Shown here in pieces: positions 7,312 to 14,735 of a DNA stretch of 16,111 nucleotides (positions within the stretch are counted from its first letter, which is position 1; every line of letters begins with the position of its first letter). The notes under the pieces were generated by a model, which saw only the letters and a program-made list of their open reading frames with translations, was not told the origin of the DNA and searched no databases. The position numbers were made by a program, and so were the translations under genes. The stretch comes from CAYZBM01 sp964476705 (GTDB taxonomy: Bacteria > Pseudomonadota > Alphaproteobacteria > Rickettsiales > UBA6187): assembly GCA_964476705.1 (NCBI GenBank), contig CAYZBM010000048.1, forward strand, positions 1 through 16,111, read 5' to 3'.

Positions 7312-7779
7312 ATGTTAAATAAAATTCAAGAATTTAAAGCCAATTTGCCAGAAGATCAACGGATTATGGCTTTAGATATAGGTGAAAAAAGAATAGGGTT
7401 GGCTTTTTCTGATCCTATGCAATTGATGGCGCTTCCTCATTCATGCTATGAACGAATAAATAATCGTAAAGACATTGGATATTTAGCTAAACTTGCTAAA
7501 GAACAAGCCGCTTGTGGGATAGTTATAGGTCTACCTTTAACTTTAGAAAATACCGAAACTGAAGCTTGCGCTAAAATTAGATCTTTTGCGGCCAAATTAT
7601 CCGATAAAACTACTTTGCCGGTTTTATTTATTGATGAACGTATGTCAACAGCTGCAGTTACCAGAATGATGCAAGAATTAGGCGCTAACCGCAAAACCCG
7701 CCATGAAAATGATGATAAATTAGCGGCGGCTTATTTATTGCAAGTAGTTTTGGATATTGGGATTGAGTCTATAATTTAG
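7312..7779 (+). CDS. ruvX: Holliday junction resolvase-like / pre-16S rRNA nuclease YqgF (RuvX)
   Basis: This is an RNase H-fold nuclease. In E. coli, YqgF matures the 5' end of 16S rRNA, and other homologues are described as Holliday junction resolvases. The 155-residue protein shows the family blocks in order: M-A-L-D-I-G-E-K-R-I-G-L-A with Asp22, V-I-G-L-P-L-T near 71-77, F-I-D-E-R-M-S-T with Asp108/Glu109, and N-D-D-K-L-A-A-A with Asp134/Asp135. The acidic cluster expected for metal binding is complete. An AGGA (7297-7300) lies eleven bases before the ATG, a long but usable spacing. The next gene begins 18 bases after its stop with a good ribosome binding site, so the two are probably co-transcribed. 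Confidence 0.93.
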   Translation: MLNKIQEFKANLPEDQRIMALDIGEKRIGLAFSDPMQLMALPHSCYERINNRKDIGYLAKLAKEQAACGIVIGLPLTLENTETEACAKIRSFAAKLSDKTTLPVLFIDERMSTAAVTRMMQELGANRKTRHENDDKLAAAYLLQVVLDIGIESII

Positions 7780-7797
7780 AATTAATAGGAGAAAGTT

Positions 7798-7941
7798 ATG
7801 AGTTTAGGACGTCAGGATAGGAAACATAGTGCGGATGATGATGATGATTCTGAGCTTGGTGCAGTTCCAGAATTTGATGGAATAAAACGTAATTGTGGAG
7901 GCAAGTGGCCGTTCAAGTGCGACATCAGTTGGCTCGGTTGA
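7798..7941 (+). pseudogene. 5' part of the frameshifted module-A gene (original start)
   Basis: ATG at 7798 has a good ribosome binding site, AGGAGA (7787-7792), five bases upstream. It opens a frame of 47 codons, starting M-S-L-G-R-Q-D-R-K-H and containing five consecutive Asp codons. It then drifts into a sequence without the acidic or Ser-rich character of either side and stops at 7939-7941. The next frame (+1) is open from 7886 and continues to 8566. Removing one A from AAAA (7884-7887) would join the frames as D-G-I-N-V-I-V-E-A-S-G-R, giving a protein of about 255 residues. The frameshift may be a real mutation, an assembly error, or a site bypassed by slippage. The exact position is inferred. 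Confidence 0.55.
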
Positions 7942-8566
7942 TTCAGATGGTTTTGGGGTTCAACCTGCTGACCCATTTTCTCAACTTACTACCTTTGATG
8001 AAGATGAAGAAGAACTCTCTATAGGTAATGCTTTTTATAATTATTTAGTAAAATCTGCTGAATTCGGAAATATTGTAAATGTAGAACAATATAAAAATCT
8101 CTTAGTTAAAAGATCACAAGAATGTGATTTTACTGCAGAAAATATTATAGATAATCAAGCAAAATTTAAGAATAGAGAAAATTTTACTATTTGGAATGCT
8201 GTTTTTCGAGCTTGTAATAGACTTGATTTACAACTGCTTAGTGTTGATCATCAAAGTAAAATAAGGATATTTAAAAATATAGAAAACTCAAAAGATTTAG
8301 AATCTATATTTGAGAATTTTAAAAATATAACTCAAGAACTTAAACCTATAATTGATAAAGAAATAGAAATTATCCCAAAGCAAGGTAATGTTGAATATGA
8401 ATTGCAAAGAGCCAAAGATGATTTTGCTCAAAAAATTTTGTTATGTCTTGAAAAATTTCTCCCCTCTACCGATAAGCAGCACAAAGATGAAGCGGAAGTT
8501 CCAACTGGCTTGGCTTCTGTAGATTGTAATGGAGCTGGGGCAGCTGTTGGTGGTCCTGCCGCGTAA
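7895..8566 (+). CDS. Single-module paralog of the 1630-residue protein (main reading frame)
   Basis: The longest open frame begins at a GTG (7895-7897) that has no ribosome binding site of its own, so the true N-terminus is probably the shifted frame at 7798. The 223 visible residues start with a Ser/Asp/Glu-rich segment (1-41). A helical domain (about 41-189) then resembles module A of the large protein at 9039-13931. Shared features in order are an F-x-x-Y segment (47-50), an acidic D-F-T/D-F-S-G strand (78-80), N-R-x-x-x-x-x-W-N (93-101), I-F-K-x-I (125-129) and a final amphipathic helix ending L-E-K-F-L. The tail ends in Gly/Ala. No signal peptide or membrane segment is seen. I know no named family. 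It follows ruvX closely, and the repeat cluster at 8571-8674 begins just after its stop. Confidence 0.7.
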   Translation: MEASGRSSATSVGSVDSDGFGVQPADPFSQLTTFDEDEEELSIGNAFYNYLVKSAEFGNIVNVEQYKNLLVKRSQECDFTAENIIDNQAKFKNRENFTIWNAVFRACNRLDLQLLSVDHQSKIRIFKNIENSKDLESIFENFKNITQELKPIIDKEIEIIPKQGNVEYELQRAKDDFAQKILLCLEKFLPSTDKQHKDEAEVPTGLASVDCNGAGAAVGGPAA

Positions 8567-8570
8567 AAAA

Positions 8571-8674
8571 GTATAGTAGATTAATAGTAAATCGCTTATT
8601 TGCTAATAATTGACTGTAAAATATAGTAGATTAGAAAATGATTTACATAAAATACACATATAATCAATCATTTT
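8571..8674. repeat. Tandem copies of a GTATAGTAGATT repeat with a 3' hairpin
   Basis: GTATAGTAGATT starts five bases after the stop of the preceding gene, and TATAGTAGATTAG recurs at 8622. From 8622 to 8646, 21 of 25 bases match 14738-14762. AAAATGATT (8635-8643) pairs perfectly with AATCATTTT (8666-8674) and is followed by a T and AT-rich run, so it could terminate the upstream transcript. Within the first copy, TAGTAAAT and ATTTGCTA (near 8585-8604) form a second small stem. The rest of the 8567-9038 spacer is described in the adjacent entries. Confidence 0.6.
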
Positions 8675-8728
8675 TATAATGCTACATATCCTGAAAAAAC
8701 ATACCCTTATAACAACTTTTATGTTTTA

Positions 8729-8810
8729 TTTAGGATCCAGAATGTAGGTTATTTCAATTATGAAATACTATATAAGCTAAAGTCAGTATAACTGATAAAT
8801 GGATCCCAAA
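8729..8810. repeat. 82-bp element bounded by inverted GGATCC-containing arms
   Basis: TTTAGGATCCA (8729-8739) and TGGATCCCAAA (8800-8810) are reverse complements except for one base. Between them are small hairpins: ATTTCA-ATTA-TGAAAT (near 8751-8766) and TCAGT-ATA-ACTGA (near 8783-8795). The layout suggests a small palindromic or MITE-like element, but no target duplication was identified and no second copy is in the window. Confidence 0.35.
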
Positions 8811-8857
8811 TATTTTTTATAATTTATAATAAAACATTTTGTAATAAAAAATTTTGG

Positions 8858-8932
8858 ATGACGACTTACGGTCAATTCAAAACGGAAATGCTCTACACAG
8901 GGCTACTCAAACTCGAAAAGCGCTCTTATTAA
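8858..8932 (+). other. 24-codon open frame in GC-richer DNA, possible gene remnant
   Basis: An ATG at 8858 opens a frame of 24 codons beginning M-T-T-Y-G-Q-F and ending in K-R-S-Y. This block (about 8857-8935) is less AT-rich than the surrounding spacer, which suggests an inserted or decaying coding fragment. No ribosome binding site precedes it, and I do not recognise the peptide. It may be the tail of a lost gene or part of a palindromic element. Confidence 0.25.
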
Positions 8933-8961
8933 GCTTAGTTAAAATGTTAATTTAGTTATAT

Positions 8962-9028
8962 TTGACATTAAGAAAAAGTTCTGTAATCTTAATTTATTAA
9001 TCTACATTCTTAAACTTAATAAATTAAG
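8962..9028 (+). promoter_or_regulatory. Possible promoter and 13-bp inverted repeat in the leader of the 1630-codon gene
   Basis: TTGACA (8962-8967) is a consensus -35 hexamer, but the -10 is weak, with TAATCT at 8984-8989 after 16 bases. Just downstream, CTTAATTTATTAA (8988-9000) and TTAATAAATTAAG (9016-9028) are perfect 13-bp reverse complements around a 15-base loop. The second arm ends ten bases before the ATG at 9039. The repeat could be an operator for a dimeric regulator or an mRNA hairpin limiting ribosome access. No Shine-Dalgarno sequence is evident before the ATG. Confidence 0.45.
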
Positions 9029-9038
9029 CGTTGGTAGT

Positions 9039-12000
9039 ATGAGTCAAGAAAAAAGAAGAAGAACAATAAAATCAAGCGATGAATCAAGCGATGAATCAAG
9101 CGATGAATCAAGCCATGAATCAAGCGCTAAAAGCAAGAAAAAATTAGTAAAAAAAAGAAGACAAGGAGTGGTTTACTCAGACGATGAATCAAGCGATGAA
9201 AGTAATAAAAAAAGAGTAAATAAAAGAAGACCAGGAGTGCTTTACTCAAGTGATTCAGAAGAAGAGGATATAGAACAAGGTAATTGTGATGCATCAATGG
9301 CTTTGCCTACAGATGGTCAGGATGCTGCTCTTGATAATGAAGGAGGTGATAATGCTTTAGAACAAAGATTTATTAAGGCTTTTAAAAAATATGCAGAAAA
9401 TCTTTTATTAGGTAATCCAAAGAAAAAAAATTCTATAAGTGCTTGGATAGCAGATGTAGATTTTAAACATGTTACTGTAAATAGTTTATCTACTAGTATA
9501 AAACAAAATGAAAGTAGAAAGGAATTATGGAGCACTATTCTAAGTGCTGTTTTTCATGACTATCAAGAAAATACATCTATATATTTAACTGAGAATAATT
9601 TAGGTCTTTTTAAGAAAATATTAGAGAGATTTCTTCAAAAAATAAGTGAAAAACAAACGAATAATGAAGAAGGTAGTCTTAGATATTACTATGCAAAGAG
9701 AGAACAAAGTAGACTTGAAAAATTTATCAATGAAGTAAAGGAAAGCTTGGATGCGGATAAAAAAGAACATGTCTGTGAACTAGAGGGTCTAGCAGATATA
9801 GATCATGAATTACTATTAAAATTAATTCTTTTATTTAAAAAAAATATTTATAATATTAAGGAATCTAAAAGTATAAATGCGGAATTAAGGAGTTATTTGC
9901 AGCAGCACTATTCTATTGATGATGCAAAGATTAAATCAGGAGGTATAGATTTTATAAGTGCTGCTGTGTCTAAAAAAGGGCATTATAACAATACTATAAG
10001 AAATCAAGAATTGGATATTTGCTTATTAGATAGTTCAGGGGAATGGAAAACTAAAGGAGCAGTAACGGATAATGATAATAAGCTCAGAGAAAATGTTTTT
10101 CGTTGTTATCAAATCCTATCTAAAATATTTGTGTCTTTTTTGAAACAAAATAGGGATCTGTTTATCCAAGATATAAGAATTTTTTTAGAAAATTTTAGTA
10201 CTCATTTAACAAAGGAGTACTCTAAATTAACAATAGAACTATCTAATAATAGTAATGCAGAGCTTCCTGAATGTGTATATAGCTTAAGAGAGGATATTGT
10301 TTCTCAGATAAAAAGAATGATAATTCAAATAATAAAGAATAGAGAGTTTGTCGTTAAAGAAGGAAAAAAAAATAGAAATAAATATTTATTTGTAGATCTA
10401 TTAGGCCATATTTCTTCTAATGATAATAATATTATTAGGATGGATATAGGTTTAAAATTTACTGGATCTTCAAGAGATAGAAGGCAGACATTTTTTAATA
10501 GTGTTGTTGGAAATCTTACCGATGTAGGTTTTAAAAAATTTCTTGTAAATATTAAGATAAAAGGTAAAAAAGTAAAAGACGAAGTTACTCCTTGGAAAAA
10601 TATTAAAGAATTAAAAGAAGAAGATAATCCTGAAGAAGTTAAAAAGCTAGATGAGCTTTTATTGATCTACGCGGATCTATGCAAAAAGCTTGTTAAATGT
10701 ATAAAAAAATATCAAGAAGAATATAAAGAACTTTTTTTAGATACAAATCAAAAAGATATTAGTACAGAAATAGATAGTTTGTGTAAGAAAATATTGACGG
10801 ATTTTGATGAAAAAATATCTAGTGTTGCACAGTCAGGAGCGACTGCATCATCGAAGAAAAAAGAAAAAACTGAAGAAAATGATCAGAATTTAGAACAAAA
10901 ATTTATTCAGGCTTTTGCGAAATATGTAGATATAAAATTAAATAAAACCCATGAAGATGAATATATAGTTTCTTTAATAAGAGAATTAGATTTTAGTGGG
11001 ATAACTACTAAAATTGATCTAGGTAAATTAAAAGGCACAAAAAATAGAGAAAATAAAATAAACAGCAGAAAAATAACATTATGGAATTATGTTATATCTG
11101 AAGTTTTTGTGGATAAGACTGAATTTAATCCTGAATATATAACTGAAAGAAATCTAGATATCTTTAAAAGAATATTATCTAGATTTATTAATGTTATAAA
11201 AGAAAAATCTACTTCTAAACCTGATAAATTTAAGTATAACTTAGTAAAAAATAATGATGAAAAATTAAAAATTTTTATAGAGAGAGTAAAGAAATGTTTA
11301 GCAACTGATAATCCTAAAGATATTCCAGATAAAACCGAAGATAATCCTGAACTAGATGCTCTAAAACAAATTAATCCTCAAATAATATTTAGAATTCTTA
11401 TTTCGTTTAAAAAACATCTTAGCGAAAAAATTAATAATTCTAGAACTAATAGTGAAAATTTAAGACAAAATTTAAGTACAGGATTTAATATTGATGAAGC
11501 TAAAATTACAGAAGATGGTATAGAATTTGGAACAAGCCCTTCTGCTAAAACAAGTATTTATAACCCTATTATAAGATGTTCAGCTTTAGGACAAATGGTT
11601 GACAAGAATACTGGCAAATGGAAAGAAAATAATAGATCTATCGATAAGGATAATCTAAAAGAAGATGTTTTTAAGTGTTATAAAAGCCTATCTAAAATAT
11701 TTTATTGTTTTTTAAAGTGTAATTGGGAGTTATTTGTTGAAAATAAAACTTCTTTTCTAGGGAATTACTTTATTTATTTAGACGAACAGCTATCAGAAAT
11801 AAATTTAGAAGTAAAAGATGATTTGAGGGCACGTATTATTCAGATAATAAAAGATTTTATTTCTGAAAATATTCTTGCTGAGGATGATTTTAACGACGGA
11901 TTTAAAAAATTAAGTAAATTCTTTCCTATAGATGATCCCGATTTTACTGTGGCTCCTGATGGTAGTGGAATACAAAATGCTTCAAGCTCAAATCTAAGAC

Positions 12001-13931
12001 GTCGTTTTAATTTTGTTATAAACCGTTTTCCCAAAGATTGCAAAAAATTTAGGCTACCTTATAACGCTATTAATCCTAATCAGATAAAAAAGGATGTAAT
12101 TCTTTGGATAGATGGAGGAATATTAGGTGATAAAGATCAAATTAATAAAATAAGTTCTATTTTATTAGAATATAATAAAATATGTAAGATGTTTACTATG
12201 TTTATTATGGAATATAAGGATAGAAAACATCTAGAACCAAATGCTAAAAGATTTTTGCGAGAGATCTTTGGTAATGTTGATAAAGAAATAGCCGCTTTAG
12301 AAGCTAATGAACAAGATGTAAATTCAGATATTGATAAAAGCTCTGCTGCTGCAGGATCGTCATCTGAAATAGATGAATTGGATGATGATGATAATAAATC
12401 ATCAATTAGTCTAGGACTTTGGGATTTATCAGAAGAAAAAGCTGAAAGTACAACTAGTGTTCGTAGAGGAAGTGATACTAGATTTGTAAAACAGGAAGAA
12501 GATCCTGATCCGTCAAGTGCTCCAAATAGAGATAAACAAGATGAAAATGGTAATAAACCAGAAGTTTTATTTAAAAAATATCTTTCTGCTAAAACTAAAA
12601 AATGCTCAAATCAAGATTTAAGAGAAGATGTTGTTAGGTTAATAAAAAAATTTATAACTAAAACAGCTCAAGAAAAAACTGCAGCGACGAATTTAAAAAC
12701 TTGTTTTGAAGAATTAGCTAAATATTTTTCTGATAGTAATAATTTATATACTATGACTGATAATAGATTAGTATTTAATTCTAACTCAAATTTATCGCTA
12801 GAACTTTATGATTATGTTGTTGCTGGACTTCCCGATGATTGTAAATCCTGTCTCTTGAGCAATAATAGCACAGATTCCTTAACTATTTCGTTAGAAGATA
12901 AGGAAGATACCCAATCCTATGATATTAGATTTAGAGATTATTTTTTATTAATTTTTTCAAAGGCTAATAAAATATTTGATAGTTCTATTAAAAAATATAG
13001 TAATGAATTTACTAAAGAGAATCTATCTATTGAGTATTTGTTAAAATTAATCTTTACTGATGTTGATAGTCAAGTCACAGAAAATAACTCCCGAGATACA
13101 AAGCCAGAGGCTGCTAAAACTAATCAGCATGATGGTAATCAAGGCAATCTAAAAAATGCAACACCTGCAAAAAAATCAAAAATATCTGTAATACCTATGG
13201 TGTCTTCAAGTGAAAGCGAGGACGAAACTAAAACTAAAACTAAAACTAAAAATCCAAGAACTAATCATAGTTGGCAAGAAGAAAAATCTGGTCCATCAAT
13301 GGCTCTAGATACGGATGGTCGAGATGATGAGTATTTGAAAAATAAATTTACTGAGGCTTTAAAAAATTGTTTAGTACAAAAAAAATTACAATTAAACGAT
13401 CCAGAATGTTTAAATTATTTGCTAGAATTGTTGAATTTTGATTTTATAACTCAAGATAATTTTGAAACTATTAAGAAATCAAAAACACCTAAAATAGAAT
13501 TATTTAGAAATGTTATAATGAATGTCTTTCAAGTTGAACCTAAGTCTAAGAAAGAATCTCTTGATAAACATTTAACCTTTGATAATTTAAGTATCTTTAA
13601 AGAAATCTTACCTAATTTTATTAATGAGATAATAGAAGAATTTTCTAGTAAATCTTATATTCGTAAAAGTAAAAGATTAGCAAAGACTACCACTGATGCA
13701 GCGAGTGCTGAATTCCCAACGACGATGGCAAAACGTAAGCCAGAAACATCGTTCTCAGAAGAAGAGCATGAATCTTCAGAAGAATTTGACTCTGAGATAG
13801 AAAATAATTTTAAATCAGACATCTGTACTATCGGTGAATTTGAATTTGTGTGCTCAGAAGATCCTTTTCCTGAAACAGGCTTAGAAGCTGCCTCAGCCAC
13901 AAATGTAAAAGACAGTAAGGGTCGTAGCTAA
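9039..13931 (+). CDS. Giant modular protein of unknown function (A-B-C-A-B-C-C-A repeats)
   Basis: This is a 1630-residue protein with no signal peptide or membrane segment and no recognised enzymatic motif. Reading it by eye gives three recurring alpha-helical module types: A at 107-237, 618-754 and 1433-1540; B at 258-405 and 782-924; C at 416-596, 929-1087 and 1194-1346. A modules share L-E-Q-x-F-I-x-A-F, D-F, L-W and N-L-x-I-F-K-x-I-L. B modules share D-x-A-K-I, a W-K segment, and C-Y-x-x-L-S-K-I-F. C modules open with L-R-E-D/L-R-A and a run of basic and hydrophobic residues. The head (1-106) holds DESS repeats and two K-K-R-R-x-G-V-x-Y-S-x-D blocks. Related Ser/Glu-rich linkers recur before A3, including a TK run encoded by ACTAAA repeats (13227-13250). 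The tail is acidic. A secreted host-directed protein or surface scaffold is conceivable but unproven. The coding strand is very A-rich. Confidence 0.85.
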   Translation: MSQEKRRRTIKSSDESSDESSDESSHESSAKSKKKLVKKRRQGVVYSDDESSDESNKKRVNKRRPGVLYSSDSEEEDIEQGNCDASMALPTDGQDAALDNEGGDNALEQRFIKAFKKYAENLLLGNPKKKNSISAWIADVDFKHVTVNSLSTSIKQNESRKELWSTILSAVFHDYQENTSIYLTENNLGLFKKILERFLQKISEKQTNNEEGSLRYYYAKREQSRLEKFINEVKESLDADKKEHVCELEGLADIDHELLLKLILLFKKNIYNIKESKSINAELRSYLQQHYSIDDAKIKSGGIDFISAAVSKKGHYNNTIRNQELDICLLDSSGEWKTKGAVTDNDNKLRENVFRCYQILSKIFVSFLKQNRDLFIQDIRIFLENFSTHLTKEYSKLTIELSNNSNAELPECVYSLREDIVSQIKRMIIQIIKNREFVVKEGKKNRNKYLFVDLLGHISSNDNNIIRMDIGLKFTGSSRDRRQTFFNSVVGNLTDVGFKKFLVNIKIKGKKVKDEVTPWKNIKELKEEDNPEEVKKLDELLLIYADLCKKLVKCIKKYQEEYKELFLDTNQKDISTEIDSLCKKILTDFDEKISSVAQSGATASSKKKEKTEENDQNLEQKFIQAFAKYVDIKLNKTHEDEYIVSLIRELDFSGITTKIDLGKLKGTKNRENKINSRKITLWNYVISEVFVDKTEFNPEYITERNLDIFKRILSRFINVIKEKSTSKPDKFKYNLVKNNDEKLKIFIERVKKCLATDNPKDIPDKTEDNPELDALKQINPQIIFRILISFKKHLSEKINNSRTNSENLRQNLSTGFNIDEAKITEDGIEFGTSPSAKTSIYNPIIRCSALGQMVDKNTGKWKENNRSIDKDNLKEDVFKCYKSLSKIFYCFLKCNWELFVENKTSFLGNYFIYLDEQLSEINLEVKDDLRARIIQIIKDFISENILAEDDFNDGFKKLSKFFPIDDPDFTVAPDGSGIQNASSSNLRRRFNFVINRFPKDCKKFRLPYNAINPNQIKKDVILWIDGGILGDKDQINKISSILLEYNKICKMFTMFIMEYKDRKHLEPNAKRFLREIFGNVDKEIAALEANEQDVNSDIDKSSAAAGSSSEIDELDDDDNKSSISLGLWDLSEEKAESTTSVRRGSDTRFVKQEEDPDPSSAPNRDKQDENGNKPEVLFKKYLSAKTKKCSNQDLREDVVRLIKKFITKTAQEKTAATNLKTCFEELAKYFSDSNNLYTMTDNRLVFNSNSNLSLELYDYVVAGLPDDCKSCLLSNNSTDSLTISLEDKEDTQSYDIRFRDYFLLIFSKANKIFDSSIKKYSNEFTKENLSIEYLLKLIFTDVDSQVTENNSRDTKPEAAKTNQHDGNQGNLKNATPAKKSKISVIPMVSSSESEDETKTKTKTKNPRTNHSWQEEKSGPSMALDTDGRDDEYLKNKFTEALKNCLVQKKLQLNDPECLNYLLELLNFDFITQDNFETIKKSKTPKIELFRNVIMNVFQVEPKSKKESLDKHLTFDNLSIFKEILPNFINEIIEEFSSKSYIRKSKRLAKTTTDAASAEFPTTMAKRKPETSFSEEEHESSEEFDSEIENNFKSDICTIGEFEFVCSEDPFPETGLEAASATNVKDSKGRS
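9072..9125 (+). repeat. 12-bp tandem repeat encoding DESS units
   Basis: The unit TCAAGCGATGAA occurs three times without change (9072-9107), then once with one substitution (9108-9119, giving His for Asp), and then partially to 9125. A further exact unit lies at 9189-9200. The 12-bp unit keeps frame, so copy number can vary without disrupting the gene. The encoded Ser-Asp-Glu-Ser repeats form the head of the 1630-residue protein. Confidence 0.9.
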
Positions 13932-14666
13932 GATCACTCCCAAACGTAATGATTTTTTATGGATCATTAGCCATAATATAATAATACAAGAATTTAAGGC
14001 CATAAAAAGTAACAATTTTTCTGGCCTTAGAAAAATAGCACAGATGGCAAATAATTTGGCATAGTCAAATCCTGGGCCAACAAAGCGATCAGTATGTTGC
14101 CATTTGGTAAAATCAAGACCAATTTCTTTTTGTCCAGACATATAAAAATAAGCATAACGAATAGCTAAAGCAATTATAGCGCCAATAATTCCACCATAAA
14201 TTACCCCATAAATATTTTGGTCAATATAGGTTCGGTAAATACATGCTATAATAAGAAGAGAAATCAAAACTTTAGCCGGGATTTTTTTATGTTCTGCATC
14301 AATAACTGCAAGTATTACCGAAGTTACAATAACCCCAGTTGCTAAGATAAACATTTCGGAGAAATAAAATTGTAAAAATGCTAGTACTAGCAAAATAGTT
14401 ATAGCCAGTTCTGTTATAAAATAACCCAGGCTTGCTTCATATTCTTTATGGCAATAACGACATTTACCTTTATGGATAAAATATGAAAATACTGAAAAAT
14501 AATCAATAATATTAAGCGGAGTTTTACACATAAAACATCTTGGCTTATCACCAATCCATGGCATATTTCTAGGTAATCGATATACAGCCATTGTTGCAAA
14601 ACTACCAAAACCAAAACCCATAACTATGGTTATAATAACTCCAATAATAACAAGACTTAAGGGCAT
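13893..14666 (-). CDS. Prepilin peptidase-like A24 family protein with atypical active site
   Basis: This 257-residue inner-membrane protein has the layout of type IV prepilin peptidases, which cleave prepilin leaders and methylate the new N-terminus. The N-terminal part has G-S-F-A-T-M-A-V-Y-R-L-P (21-32). A cytoplasmic zinc-type loop has paired cysteines C44/C47 and C69/C72. About six to seven hydrophobic segments follow. The first catalytic aspartate is probably Asp123 in V-I-D-A-E-H-K-K-I-P. The second motif, normally G-x-G-D-x-K-L, reads G-P-G-F-D-Y-A-K-L (197-205). The aspartate (201) is displaced by an extra residue, so activity is uncertain. No pilin gene is visible nearby. Its last 13 codons overlap the end of the 1630-codon gene on the other strand. 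Confidence 0.8.
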   Translation of the reverse strand: MPLSLVIIGVIITIVMGFGFGSFATMAVYRLPRNMPWIGDKPRCFMCKTPLNIIDYFSVFSYFIHKGKCRYCHKEYEASLGYFITELAITILLVLAFLQFYFSEMFILATGVIVTSVILAVIDAEHKKIPAKVLISLLIIACIYRTYIDQNIYGVIYGGIIGAIIALAIRYAYFYMSGQKEIGLDFTKWQHTDRFVGPGFDYAKLFAICAIFLRPEKLLLFMALNSCIIILWLMIHKKSLRLGVILATTLTVFYICG

Positions 14667-14735
14667 AAATTTAACACGTATTTTAAAGTTTTAAATTATA
14701 TATTTTTTTATAGATTCCGGAATAAATCCGGGATA

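Noticed and set aside
8571..8646. Insertion sequence ends
   Set aside because: The repeats are direct copies with structured interiors. No transposase frame or target duplication is visible.
9072..9200. CRISPR-like array
   Set aside because: The 12-bp units are contiguous, in frame and without spacers, and they encode a low-complexity peptide tract.
13655..13900. Minus-strand 81-codon frame opposite the end of the large gene
   Set aside because: Its Ser/Glu-rich look simply mirrors the repetitive codons of the sense gene. There is no ribosome binding site.
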